Shown here one piece after another: positions 1 to 7,867 of a stretch of 32,048 nucleotides of DNA. Source of the stretch: Mesorhizobium sp. LHD-90 (lineage in GTDB: Bacteria > Pseudomonadota > Alphaproteobacteria > Rhizobiales > Rhizobiaceae); assembly GCF_030929505.1 (NCBI RefSeq), contig NZ_JAVFVV010000036.1, forward strand, positions 1 through 32,048, written 5' to 3'. The notes under the pieces are model-generated. The model made no database searches and was not told the origin of the DNA. It worked only from the letters and a program-made list of their open reading frames with translations. Position 1 is the first letter of the stretch; each line of letters begins with the position of its first letter. A program made the position numbers and the translations under genes.

Positions 1-53
1 TGCTCGCGCAAAACCGCAATGATCTGCTCTTCCGTAAACCGCTTTCTCTTCAT
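1..53 (-). CDS. IS3-family transposase OrfA, N-terminal fragment cut by window edge
   Basis: Read on the minus strand from the ATG at 53, the first residues are MKRKRFTEEQIIAVLRE. This is the characteristic opening of IS3-family OrfA, a helix-turn-helix protein that binds the element ends and is normally frameshift-fused to the OrfB integrase. Only 17 complete codons are visible, so neither integrity nor the exact IS3 subgroup can be judged. Confidence 0.75.
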   Translation of the reverse strand, partial: MKRKRFTEEQIIAVLRE

Positions 54-119
54 CAGTCCGTCCTTCAAACAAGGGCCGGACTCTAATCTCAACTGGAGGA
101 AATTACCGGGGGCAGGTCA
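1..119 (-). mobile_element. IS3-family insertion sequence, terminal part
   Basis: The outer end of an insertion sequence reads into the window on the minus strand and is cut by the window edge. The likely terminal inverted repeat starts at 119 with TGACCTGCCCCCGG, which has the TG-type end usual for IS3-family elements. About 65 bp inside it a transposase orfA starts. The other end and the target-site duplication lie outside the window, so the exact boundary is inferred from the sequence alone. Confidence 0.7.
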
Positions 120-207
120 CCCGCTCCACGCACGCGCGATATTGCGCCATCGCCTCGGCATAGTCTGGAATGTCGCTGCTGCCGAAGGGCGCCGACTTTT
201 GATCCAT
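120..207 (-). pseudogene. possible short ORF interrupted by the IS3-family element
   Basis: Reading leftwards from an ATG at 207, 29 codons stay open with coding-like composition (starting MDQKSAPFGSSDIPDYAEAM and ending ACVER). They run straight into the IS end at 119 and would stop five codons inside it. The frame is also open upstream of the ATG back into the end of the neighbouring phosphatase gene, so the true start is uncertain. No Shine-Dalgarno sequence is evident and I do not recognise the protein. It may be the 5' part of a gene split by the insertion, with the remainder beyond the IS. Confidence 0.3.
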
Positions 208-250
208 GAAGTCGAAGCAGGTGAGTGCGTCAGTAGCCGCCGACGAGACT

Positions 251-826
251 CTAGATACGCGGCGCTAGCGCCGCCCATGGCGTGACAACCGACAGTCGTT
301 CAAAATCCGCAGTCCAATAGTGGCCCTGGAATGCTTGGTCCTCAGCACGCGTGATGGCAATCTCCTTATAACTGCACTTCAGGAGCGTACCCACCGCGCC
401 ATGCGACGCGATGGCGAGATCGCCGCCGCGGTGGCCACGGATGATGCGGTCGACGGTGCAACGGATGCGCCGTTGCGCGTCGACGGCGCGTTCCCAGCCC
501 CTTACGCTTTCCTCTGGGTTCGCAAAAAACTGATCTGCCACCTTCTCGAATTCAATGGGCGGGAGGAAACCGGTCGCCGTCCGATCGTTTTCGCCCAGAT
601 CGCGGTCTGCACGCACCTCGAGCGACAACGCATGGGCCAGTATCTCAGCAGCCTCACGCGCCTTGGTCTCAGTGCTGCTCCATATTGCGCCAACGTTGCG
701 CACGACGTCGCCGGCCGCAAACAGGCGCATGCGCTCCACGCCAGCAGGGCTCAGGCTCCACTGACGCACGTCAACCCGGGGGTCGATCCGCACCTCGGGA
801 TGCGTGACGAAGATCAACTGTGCCAT
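251..826 (-). CDS. histidine phosphatase family protein (phosphoglycerate-mutase-like), divergent RHG motif
   Basis: This 191-residue cytosolic protein has the general layout of the histidine phosphatase superfamily: a first beta strand with a histidine (FVTHPEV, His9), a middle segment with SSTETKAREAAEIL as in the family's STxxRAxxTA helix, and a late SHGAVGTLL carrying the second histidine. Members dephosphorylate small phosphorylated metabolites through a phosphohistidine. The usual RHG is changed to THP, so the phosphate-binding arginine is absent at that position and activity is not certain. The ATG at 826 is preceded by AGGGG at about six bases. The gene is divergent from the inositol-monophosphatase-family gene, with a roughly 120-bp shared promoter region. 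There is no signal peptide. The proximity suggests a role in the same pathway as the downstream phosphate-ester or iron importer, but this is inference. Confidence 0.75.
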   Translation of the reverse strand: MAQLIFVTHPEVRIDPRVDVRQWSLSPAGVERMRLFAAGDVVRNVGAIWSSTETKAREAAEILAHALSLEVRADRDLGENDRTATGFLPPIEFEKVADQFFANPEESVRGWERAVDAQRRIRCTVDRIIRGHRGGDLAIASHGAVGTLLKCSYKEIAITRAEDQAFQGHYWTADFERLSVVTPWAALAPRI

Positions 827-947
827 TCACGACCCCTATGCGTTCGCGATCTCATCTGAACGATGATCGTTTGGCAATGGCAATGCGTGTGGTAGTGGCG
901 GCACGAACAGGCACGCATCGGGGCACGTATTGTTTAGGAGGAAACGC

Positions 948-1745
948 ATGTCCGCATCGTTTGAGTCGCGTCGCGCTTTCGCCGAGGACTTGGCGAGACG
1001 AGCAGGAGATCTCGGGCTTTCGTACTTCCGCAAGCTCGATACACTGACCATCGAGAGCAAAGGCCATCAGGACATGGTCTCGGAAGCCGATCGGGAGGTC
1101 GAGCTTTTCGTGCGCCGTGAACTCGCCACCCATTTTCCCGATGATGGGGTGGTTGGCGAAGAGCACGCGCCGACCAAGGGTTCATCCGATTTCACCTGGG
1201 TGATCGATCCCATCGACGGGACTGCTAATTTCGTTAGCGGCGTCCCGGCATGGACCGTGGTCATCGCCTGTGTGGAAAAAGGGGTTCCGGTCGTGGGCGT
1301 TATCCACGAGCCTTCCCTTGGGGAGACATTCGCTGCTCACAGAGGTGGCGGCGCCGCTCTCAATGGACGCCCCCTGCGCACAAGCAAAGCAACACGGTTG
1401 GACGAAGGTTCGCTTGGAACAGGCCTCAGCAACAGACGCGAAATGAAAAACATCGTCGGTCTTATCGACGAGTTGTTCGACGAGGGAGGCATCTTCTTCC
1501 GCAACGCCTCAGGTGCGCTGATGCTGGCTTATGTGGCTTCGGGTCGGCTGCTTGGCTACGTGGAAGAGCACATGAATGCCTGGGACTGCCTCGCGGGCAT
1601 GCTTCTGATCGAAGAAGCCGGCGGCACGATCGTTCGTCCGGACCCGCAAACCGTACTTGAGCGTGGAACGGTGGTGATCACTTCGTGCCCAGGCGTGTTC
1701 GAGCGCGTGCGAGCGCTTTGTGGCAGGGCCTTTCAGGTGACCTGA
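948..1745 (+). CDS. inositol monophosphatase family protein
   Basis: This 265-residue enzyme of the Mg-dependent, Li-sensitive phosphatase fold hydrolyses small phosphate monoesters (inositol phosphate, histidinol phosphate, sugar phosphates). The metal-site motifs are in order: SEAD early in the chain, VVGEEH near residue 70, DPIDGTANF near residue 90, and WDCLAGMLLIEEAGG near residue 210. The ATG at 948 is chosen because AGGAGG at 936-941 stands six bases upstream; an upstream TTG at 930 would overlap that site. It ends one base before the convergent ATPase gene of the ABC operon, and that tight packing links it to the importer. Substrate cannot be named from sequence: SuhB-, HisN- and CysQ-like relatives share these motifs. 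Confidence 0.9.
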   Translation: MSASFESRRAFAEDLARRAGDLGLSYFRKLDTLTIESKGHQDMVSEADREVELFVRRELATHFPDDGVVGEEHAPTKGSSDFTWVIDPIDGTANFVSGVPAWTVVIACVEKGVPVVGVIHEPSLGETFAAHRGGGAALNGRPLRTSKATRLDEGSLGTGLSNRREMKNIVGLIDELFDEGGIFFRNASGALMLAYVASGRLLGYVEEHMNAWDCLAGMLLIEEAGGTIVRPDPQTVLERGTVVITSCPGVFERVRALCGRAFQVT

Positions 1746-1746
1746 A

Positions 1747-2823
1747 TTACTCGCTGAGAAGCACAGGACCGCGCCCAGCAAATCCCAGGCCGACGGCCTG
1801 ACCGGCCTCGACCGCGAGATCGACGTCAGGCGTCACGGCGAACAGACTGCCGAGCGGCGTCCTCACCACAAGCTCGAGATGGCTGCCCACATAGGTCACC
1901 TTGTCCAGCGTCCCGAGCAAAGTGTTCTCGCTCTCGGGCGAAGTGACTTGCACCCTGTTCGGGCGCACTGCCAATCTGGCGCTTCCCGGAGCATGTGTCC
2001 TGGCGGGAATCCTCAGGCTGACCGGTCCGAGCTGGACGTTGGCGACATCGCCTTCTACCGCAACAACCTCGCAGGGCAGTATGTTGGCCTCGCCGATGAA
2101 GTCTGCGACGAAGGCATTCGCAGGCTGATCATAGAGGTCGCGCGGGGTGCCATCCTGAACGATCACCGCGTTGTTCATGACGATGATGCGGTCGGAAACT
2201 GCAAGCGCTTCCTCCTGGTCGTGGGTGACATAGACGACGGTCAAAGCCAGCTTCTGCTGGATTTCCCTGATCTCCTCGCGGACATGCCGCCTGAGCTTGG
2301 CGTCCAGGTTGGAGAGTGGCTCGTCGAACAGCAGCACCTGAGGCTCCAGCACCAACGCACGCGCGACTGCGACGCGCTGCTGCTGTCCGCCCGACAGCTG
2401 GCTGGGCAGCCGATCGCCGAAACCCGAAAGCCCGACGAGATCGAGGCCTGCCTGTGCCTTCCCGCCGGCATCGCGCTTGTTGAAGCTCGAGAATTTCAGC
2501 CCATACTCGACGTTCTCACGCACCGTCATGTGCGGGAAAAGCGCGTAGGATTGGAACACCATCGAGACGTCGCGGTCTGTCGCCGGCAAGCGTGTGACGT
2601 CGCTGCCCCCGATGAGAATCTGACCGCGCGTTGCCAGCTCCAGCCCTGCAATCATCCTCAGCGTAGTGGTCTTGCCGCAGCCCGAAGGTCCGAGCAGGGT
2701 GACCAGCTTTCCAGCTTGGATGAAGAGAGAAACGCCCTTCACCGCGGGAACGGTGCTCTTGCCGTAGACCTTCGTGACGTTGCGAAACTCGACCGAAGCC
2801 GCGTTGCTCTTGATCTCCGCCAC
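1747..2823 (-). CDS. ABC importer ATP-binding protein, AfuC/FbpC/PotA-like
   Basis: This 358-residue cytosolic ATPase energises the adjacent permease. Seen in order: Walker A GPSGCGKTT at residues 45-53, a Q-loop in VFQSYALFPHMTV, signature LSGGQQQRVAVARAL near 143, Walker B VLLFDEPLSNLDA near 163, a switch histidine in VYVTHDQEEAL, and a C-terminal TOBE-type regulatory domain from about residue 240. This architecture is shared by iron(III), spermidine/putrescine, phosphonate and phospho-sugar importers. Translation starts at a GTG (2823) that overlaps the permease stop codon by one base (TAGTG), so the two are translationally coupled. It is the last gene of the minus-strand operon and converges on the inositol-monophosphatase-family gene. 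Confidence 0.92.
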   Translation of the reverse strand: MAEIKSNAASVEFRNVTKVYGKSTVPAVKGVSLFIQAGKLVTLLGPSGCGKTTTLRMIAGLELATRGQILIGGSDVTRLPATDRDVSMVFQSYALFPHMTVRENVEYGLKFSSFNKRDAGGKAQAGLDLVGLSGFGDRLPSQLSGGQQQRVAVARALVLEPQVLLFDEPLSNLDAKLRRHVREEIREIQQKLALTVVYVTHDQEEALAVSDRIIVMNNAVIVQDGTPRDLYDQPANAFVADFIGEANILPCEVVAVEGDVANVQLGPVSLRIPARTHAPGSARLAVRPNRVQVTSPESENTLLGTLDKVTYVGSHLELVVRTPLGSLFAVTPDVDLAVEAGQAVGLGFAGRGPVLLSE

Positions 2824-5105
2824 TAGCCGCCTCCTGAAATCGCAGTCTGAGGACGCACCGTCGCCTGGCTGACATTCGTTCGCGATTGCGACAGATCGCC
2901 CTCGATGCCGCGACGGCCGATACGACGACTGCCGACCAGCAACTGCATGATGCCGATGACGGCGAGCATGACGAAGATCAGCACCGCGGAGTAGGCGATC
3001 GCTATGCCATACTCGTTGTTCTCCACGCGACCGACGATGTAGCTCGTCGACATGTCGTATTGGGCGCTAACAAGAAAGATGATGGCGCTGATCGCCGTCA
3101 TGGCGCGCACGAAGGAATAGACGAGCGCGGCGAGAATTGCCGGTTTCAACAGCGGCAGAATGATCCGGCGGAACGTCTGCCACGAATTCGCGCCGAGCGT
3201 CAGCGACGACTCGTCGAGGCTTCGGTCGATCTGCGACATCGAGGCGACGCCAGCCCGCACGCCGACGGGCATGTTGCGGAAGATGAAGGACAGCACGAGG
3301 ATTATGCCGGTGCCGGTGAGTTCGATCGGCGGAACGTTGAAGGCGACCACATAGGATACGCCGATCACTGTTCCGGGAATGGCGAAGGAAAGCATAGTTC
3401 CGAACTCGAACGCTTCCTTGCCGGCAAAGCTTTGCCGAACCAACAAATAGGCCGTCAGCAGCCCTATCGCAGCCGTCAGTGGCGCGGAGATCAGCGCGAT
3501 CTGCATGGTTGTCCAGAATGAACTCCACGCAGCGCCGCGCCAGTGAATGCCGAAATCATTCCAGCCGACTGCGAACGACTTCACATAGTGATCGAACGTC
3601 AGGGAGAAATCGACGCCCCACAGTTTGACGAAGCTGCCGTAGAAGATGGTCACGTAGATGAGCAGCGTGAACAGGGTCCAGAGCGCAGCGATCGTGTAGA
3701 CCGTGTTTCGCAGCGGGACAGGCAGGTGCGGATGGACGCCTGCATCCCCCTTGCCGGAGACGGTCGTGTAGGACTTTCGCCCGAGCCAGAAGCGCTGCGC
3801 ATAGAACGCGCCAAGCGTGAAACCCAGGAGCACAAGGGCCAGGATCGCTGCCTGCGCCTGATCGTATTGCGCGCCGACGATCGCGAAGAAAATCTCGGTC
3901 GACAGCACTTCGAAGTTGCCCCCGAGCACGAGGGGATTGCCGAAATCCGCCATGCTTTCGATGAAGCCTAGCAGGAAGGCGTTGGCCAGGCCAGGCCGCA
4001 TGAGCGGCAGCGTGACGGTCCTGAACGTCTGCCAGCGGCTGGCGCGCAGGGTCTGGGCCGCCTCCTCCATCGATGGGCTGATGCCTTCGACGACGCCTAT
4101 CATCACCAGAAAGGCAATCGGCGTGAACGCCAGAGCTTGCGCGATGAACAGCCCGGGAAACCCGTAAATCCACCGCGACGGGGCGATGCCAAGTGCTGCG
4201 TCGAGTCCTTGGGTGATCGCGCCCGACAGACCGAACAGCAGAATGATGGCCAGGCCGATGACGAAAGGCGGTGTAATGATGGGCAGCACCGTCAATGCGC
4301 GTAAAAGCGCGCCATAGCGGAACCCGGTGCGCGTCACGACCAGCGCGAAGACGAGGCCCAAGGCGGTTGTTACGACGCCGACCAGGATTGCGAGCAACAG
4401 AGAGTTCCACGCCGCGCCGCATCGTGGCCCGCCAAGCAGGCACGAAATGCCCCATAGGCGATTGCTGAAGAGCTTGGAGGCAAATGTTCCGGCGGAGTAG
4501 CCGCCATCTTGGGTTACGAACGCGCTCGCCAGCATTTGGAGGATCGGCATGAAGATGAAGATGCCGACGACGGCGATGACAAAGCCAATCGAGCCCGCGA
4601 CGAACTCGTCGCCGCCGACGGCGCCGCGCGCCGCGCAGCCGATCGTGAACAGAAACAGGAAGGCGCCGGCGACGAGCAGTGCGCCCCAACCCATCCCGAA
4701 CTGGCGATCGTCGAGATCGCCAAACAGCGCGGTCGCGACCTCCCAGTTCCAGCCCTTGAGGCCGATAGCGAAACCTTGGAGCAGCAGGTAGCCGAAGCCG
4801 AACGCGCCAAGCGCGATCAGGATCGGTCCGAAGGCTGGGTCGGCTTTTCGCCGACCCCACAGCAGGAACGAGCCCAGCAGAAGAAGGCCGATGGGCGCGA
4901 GCCACAGTTTCTGGCCCTGCAAATTAAGGAAAAGCGCTGGCGCCACGTCATCGTCGAACGGGTAGCCGTCGAACAACCATCTCAATGTGAAGATGTTGTC
5001 GTCCATGCCGTACCAAGGAAGCACGGCGTAGCCCAGCAAGCCGACCACGACCCAAAGGGCTATGGTCGGATGCAGCGAAAAGTACTCCTGTGTGGCGTGT
5101 CGCAT
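2823..5105 (-). CDS. ABC importer permease, fused double-domain (AfuB/FbpB-like)
   Basis: This 760-residue inner-membrane protein carries two binding-protein-dependent permease domains in one chain. The first domain spans roughly residues 235-430, with an EAA-type loop around VEGISPSMEEAAQTLRAS. The second spans roughly 530-740, with its loop around MSQIDRSLDESSLTLGA. A hydrophobic N-terminal region of about 220 residues adds several further transmembrane segments, making the protein longer than the roughly 500-residue two-domain FbpB type. Fused permeases of this kind occur in ferric-iron (FbpB) and phospho-sugar (AfuB) systems. The ATG at 5105 lies three bases after the stop codon of the binding-protein gene, and the stop overlaps the ATPase start, so all three genes form one transcription unit. 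Confidence 0.9.
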   Translation of the reverse strand: MRHATQEYFSLHPTIALWVVVGLLGYAVLPWYGMDDNIFTLRWLFDGYPFDDDVAPALFLNLQGQKLWLAPIGLLLLGSFLLWGRRKADPAFGPILIALGAFGFGYLLLQGFAIGLKGWNWEVATALFGDLDDRQFGMGWGALLVAGAFLFLFTIGCAARGAVGGDEFVAGSIGFVIAVVGIFIFMPILQMLASAFVTQDGGYSAGTFASKLFSNRLWGISCLLGGPRCGAAWNSLLLAILVGVVTTALGLVFALVVTRTGFRYGALLRALTVLPIITPPFVIGLAIILLFGLSGAITQGLDAALGIAPSRWIYGFPGLFIAQALAFTPIAFLVMIGVVEGISPSMEEAAQTLRASRWQTFRTVTLPLMRPGLANAFLLGFIESMADFGNPLVLGGNFEVLSTEIFFAIVGAQYDQAQAAILALVLLGFTLGAFYAQRFWLGRKSYTTVSGKGDAGVHPHLPVPLRNTVYTIAALWTLFTLLIYVTIFYGSFVKLWGVDFSLTFDHYVKSFAVGWNDFGIHWRGAAWSSFWTTMQIALISAPLTAAIGLLTAYLLVRQSFAGKEAFEFGTMLSFAIPGTVIGVSYVVAFNVPPIELTGTGIILVLSFIFRNMPVGVRAGVASMSQIDRSLDESSLTLGANSWQTFRRIILPLLKPAILAALVYSFVRAMTAISAIIFLVSAQYDMSTSYIVGRVENNEYGIAIAYSAVLIFVMLAVIGIMQLLVGSRRIGRRGIEGDLSQSRTNVSQATVRPQTAISGGG

Positions 5106-5108
5106 CGC

Positions 5109-6134
5109 CTATTGCGGCAGTGTCGAAACCTCGTCGTCCCATTTCTTCAAAAGACGCTTACGCTCGTCGCTCGACCCGTATTTCGTGAAGTCGTAGTCGA
5201 TCAACTTGATGGTCGAGAGATCGGGCGTCAGCTCCGAAACCGCGGCGTTCTTGTTGGACGGAAGCTGAAAGGATTTCACATCCTTGGCCTTGGACTGCAT
5301 CTCGGCCGTAAGAGCCCAGTCGTAGAACTGCTTGGCGGCTTCCGGGTTGCGTGCATCCTTGATAAGGGACATCGAACCAATCTCGTAGCCTGTACCCTCG
5401 CAAGGAGCGACCGTGACGATCGGGAAACCAGCGGCGGTTTGTGCAACCGCGTCGTGCATGAAGACAATGCCTATGGTCGTTTCGCCGAGCCCGGCAGCCT
5501 TGATCGGCGCGGAACCGGATTTCGTGTACTGATTGATGTTGGCGTGCAACGCCTTGAGGTACTCGAAGCCTTTGTCCTCGCCCATAAGCTGCACCATCGT
5601 AGCGAGCATCGTATAGGCGGTGCCCGACGAGTTCGGGTTCGCCATCTGCACCTGGCCCTTGTACTCCGGCTTGATCAGATCCGCCCAGCATTTAGGCTCC
5701 GGCAGGTTGTTCTTGGCGAGGAGGTCTTTGTTGTAGCCGAAGCCGAGCGCGCCCGAGTAGACGCCGATGGTCTTGTTGCCTGCGGCCTCCGCCTGCTTGA
5801 TCGCCCAATCGTGCAACTCGCCGCGCATTGGCGATTCATAGGCGACCGTAAGATCCTCCTCGGCTGCCTGGAGATGGGGGTCGCCCGTGCCGCCCCACCA
5901 GACGTCGCCCTTCGGATTGCCCGATTCCGCCCGCACCTGCGCATAGGTCTCACCCGAACTCTTGCGCGTCATGTCGACGGTTATGCCGGTCTTCTCCTCA
6001 AATCCGGTTTTAATCTGCTGGCACCACGCTTCGTCGGCGGCGCAATAGAGCGTCAGGCTGTCGGCATGGGCAAGCCCGGCACCGGCGAGCAAAGCGCCTG
6101 CGGCTGCGGCGGATCGGAGTAGTTGGATTTTCAT
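5109..6134 (-). CDS. periplasmic substrate-binding protein, AfuA/FbpA-like
   Basis: This secreted solute-binding protein of about 341 residues belongs to the iron/phospho-sugar/spermidine-type group. A Sec signal peptide (MKIQLLRSAAAAGALLAGAG, cleaved near AHA-DS) precedes a mature start LTLYCAADEAWCQQIKTGFE, whose two cysteines could form a disulfide. The segment SSGETYAQVRAESGNPKGDV followed by WWGGTGDP is typical of AfuA-like proteins. Two in-frame starts are possible, 6140 and 6134. I prefer 6134 because AGGAG at 6143-6147 is eight bases away. It is the first gene of the importer operon. The ligand could be a phosphorylated sugar or polyol, suggested by the flanking phosphatases, or ferric iron; sequence alone does not decide. 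Confidence 0.88.
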   Translation of the reverse strand: MKIQLLRSAAAAGALLAGAGLAHADSLTLYCAADEAWCQQIKTGFEEKTGITVDMTRKSSGETYAQVRAESGNPKGDVWWGGTGDPHLQAAEEDLTVAYESPMRGELHDWAIKQAEAAGNKTIGVYSGALGFGYNKDLLAKNNLPEPKCWADLIKPEYKGQVQMANPNSSGTAYTMLATMVQLMGEDKGFEYLKALHANINQYTKSGSAPIKAAGLGETTIGIVFMHDAVAQTAAGFPIVTVAPCEGTGYEIGSMSLIKDARNPEAAKQFYDWALTAEMQSKAKDVKSFQLPSNKNAAVSELTPDLSTIKLIDYDFTKYGSSDERKRLLKKWDDEVSTLPQ

Positions 6135-6170
6135 TTGCATATCTCCTCCCAGAGAATGTTGGCCGACTAA

Positions 6171-6189
6171 CAACTTAGCGGCAAAGTTG
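6171..6189. promoter_or_regulatory. inverted repeat in the leader of the AfuA-like operon, possible operator
   Basis: A perfect six-base inverted repeat (CAACTT, seven-base spacer, AAGTTG) lies about 37 bp upstream of the binding-protein start. Its size and place suit a repressor site, but short repeats of this kind also arise by chance and no known regulator consensus is matched. Confidence 0.25.
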
Positions 6190-6612
6190 GCTGATCCGCA
6201 AACGAGAATTTAGCCAGTTTAAGAGGACAACTGCGCCCTATGATTGCTCCAGTGAGGAGAAGGCGTGTCCGACGAGGGCGCTCAACCAACTGGGTGGAAG
6301 CGTATTTCTGCGTTCGTCTGCTGGCGTCCGCTTTCGGGATACGGCAGATTTTGCTGTAACGTCCGATGTGGGGCGCGTTGCCGACCGGCGGCTTTGGGGC
6401 CGCAAGCGGAATGGCGGCTTTTGGCATTCGTAGAGCGATAGCGGACGTTCAGCTTGGGGGACCAAGCTCCGAGGCGACCTGATGTGGACCTTGTGCGTCG
6501 ATGGCTTGGTCCGCCGCGCTAAACTCAAAGTGGCCATACGCAGCCGTGCAAACAGTATGGTGGACAGCGGCATGCTGATGGGGCGTTCGGCGCAGTAAAT
6601 TTGCGCTCGCAA
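6190..6612. other. intergenic region with a degenerate repeat, no gene recognised
   Basis: This stretch separates the divergent AfuA-like operon and the binding-protein array. No open frame here looks coding. Positions 6324-6376 resemble 16493-16546, with roughly three quarters of the bases matching by eye and a shared ATGTGGGG block near the end, so both are probably decayed copies of one dispersed rhizobial intergenic repeat. The promoter for the array presumably lies near the right end, but no convincing -35/-10 pair was found. Confidence 0.4.
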
Positions 6613-6667
6613 CCAGCCCAAATTAGGCGTATCGTGGTATATCGTCGGTTTCTAATACATGGGCTGG
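6613..6667. promoter_or_regulatory. long inverted repeat upstream of the binding-protein array
   Basis: CCAGCCCA at 6613-6620 is matched perfectly in inverted orientation by TGGGCTGG at 6660-6667, and a further TTAG/CTAA pairing lies inside with small bulges. The intervening sequence is AT-rich, unlike its surroundings. It lies about 150 bp upstream of the first gene of the array and could be an operator for a dimeric regulator or an RNA stem in the leader. The function is inferred only from position and symmetry. Confidence 0.35.
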
Positions 6668-6818
6668 CGACTGAGAGCGCAAGACTCCCGCATCAGACTG
6701 GGCGCGCTGGAATTCACAACCAATCGACGCGCTCACGAGACTATCTGCCTCTGCCGAAACCTCTTTTGCTCGGTTCCGGTCGGAATTGCCTTTTGCAATT
6801 CGGAAGAGGAGGGATTCG

Positions 6819-7832
6819 ATGTCGATCATCCAATCGCGCCGCAGATTCCTGGCCGGCGCAACAATGGCAGGCGCTGCCGGTTTCGTTGGTCTTCCGACGT
6901 CACTCCATGCGGAACCGCCGCTGGAAACGACCGCGGTTCGCCTGCCGAGATGGGTTGGTGGCGCCTATTGCTGGGCAGGCACGTATATCGCCGGAGAGTT
7001 GATGCGCGCAGAGGGCTTGACCGACGTTCGCTTCGTGGAGGGCGACAGGAGCGTCGACCATGCGGAGTGGATCGCACGCGGCGAAACCGATTTCTCCGTG
7101 AACTTTCCGCCGAGCCAGATCATGTCGATCGACCGCGGCGTGCCGATCAAGGTGCTGACCGGGCTGCACTCGGGATGCCTCGAACTGATCGCCAGGGAGA
7201 GCATCGGCAGCATCACGGATTTGCGGGGTAAAAGGGTCGGCGTGGACGGGTTCAACAACTCGCGGCACGTGTGGCTGACCCTCATGTCCTCTTATGTCGG
7301 GCTCGATCCCGTGAACGATATCGAATGGGTCGTGTCGGAAGACGCCACACCGACGGAGCTCTTCGTCGAAGGCAGGATCGACGCATTCCTCGGCACGCCG
7401 CCCCAGCCGCAGGAACTGCGCGCCAGAAAGATCGGCCACACCATTCTCAACAATGCCATCGACCGCCCTTGGTCACAGTATTTCTGCTGCATGATCTCCG
7501 CGACGACGGACTACGTGGACAGGCATCCGGTGGCGACCAAGCGGGTCTTGCGATCCATCCTCAAGGCTGCCGACCTCTGCGCGTCGGATCCGCAGTGGGT
7601 GGCCGGGCAGATGGTCGATCGAGATTTCGTCCCGTCGTATGACTTGGCCCTCCAGACGCTGAACGATATCCGCTACGACACGTGGCGGGACTTCGATCCT
7701 GAAGACTCCATGCGGTTCTACACACTGCGCATGCAAGAGACGGGCATGATCAAATCGAGCCCGCAACAGATCATCGCCGCCGGAACGGACTGGCGCTTCC
7801 TCGACGAGTTGAAGCGTGAGCTGAAGAGCTGA
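6819..7832 (+). CDS. Tat-exported NMT1/SsuA-like substrate-binding protein, array copy 1
   Basis: This 337-residue periplasmic binding protein has a twin-arginine signal (QSRRRFLAG, then a hydrophobic stretch to about residue 31). The mature part resembles NMT1/THI5 and aliphatic-sulfonate binding proteins: ITDLRGKRVGVDG near residue 130, YVGLDPVNDIEWV, and DAFLGTPPQPQELRARKIGH. Five cysteines (in YCWAG, HSGCLEL, WSQYFCCM and DLCAS) recur in all paralogues downstream. The ATG at 6819 follows AGAGGAGGG at 6805-6813; an upstream in-frame start at 6786 would spoil the Tat signal. It is the first gene of the array and the transcription unit. The ligand is unknown. No permease or ATPase gene is adjacent, so a sensory rather than a transport role is possible. 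Confidence 0.88.
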   Translation: MSIIQSRRRFLAGATMAGAAGFVGLPTSLHAEPPLETTAVRLPRWVGGAYCWAGTYIAGELMRAEGLTDVRFVEGDRSVDHAEWIARGETDFSVNFPPSQIMSIDRGVPIKVLTGLHSGCLELIARESIGSITDLRGKRVGVDGFNNSRHVWLTLMSSYVGLDPVNDIEWVVSEDATPTELFVEGRIDAFLGTPPQPQELRARKIGHTILNNAIDRPWSQYFCCMISATTDYVDRHPVATKRVLRSILKAADLCASDPQWVAGQMVDRDFVPSYDLALQTLNDIRYDTWRDFDPEDSMRFYTLRMQETGMIKSSPQQIIAAGTDWRFLDELKRELKS

Positions 7833-7867
7833 GTTTGCCAGTCACGACCAGCCTGAGGAGACTTCCC

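Noticed and set aside
320-859. Long plus-strand open frame opposite the histidine phosphatase gene
   Set aside because: It is the antisense shadow of the minus-strand gene, which has the recognisable family motifs and a ribosome-binding site.
4509-6122. 537-codon plus-strand frame across the permease and binding-protein genes
   Set aside because: It runs antisense to two clear importer genes, is very rich in Arg and charged residues, and matches no family I know.
6238-6621. 127-codon minus-strand frame in the intergenic region upstream of the array
   Set aside because: It lacks a ribosome-binding site, has low-complexity Ser/Arg-rich composition and overlaps a dispersed repeat.
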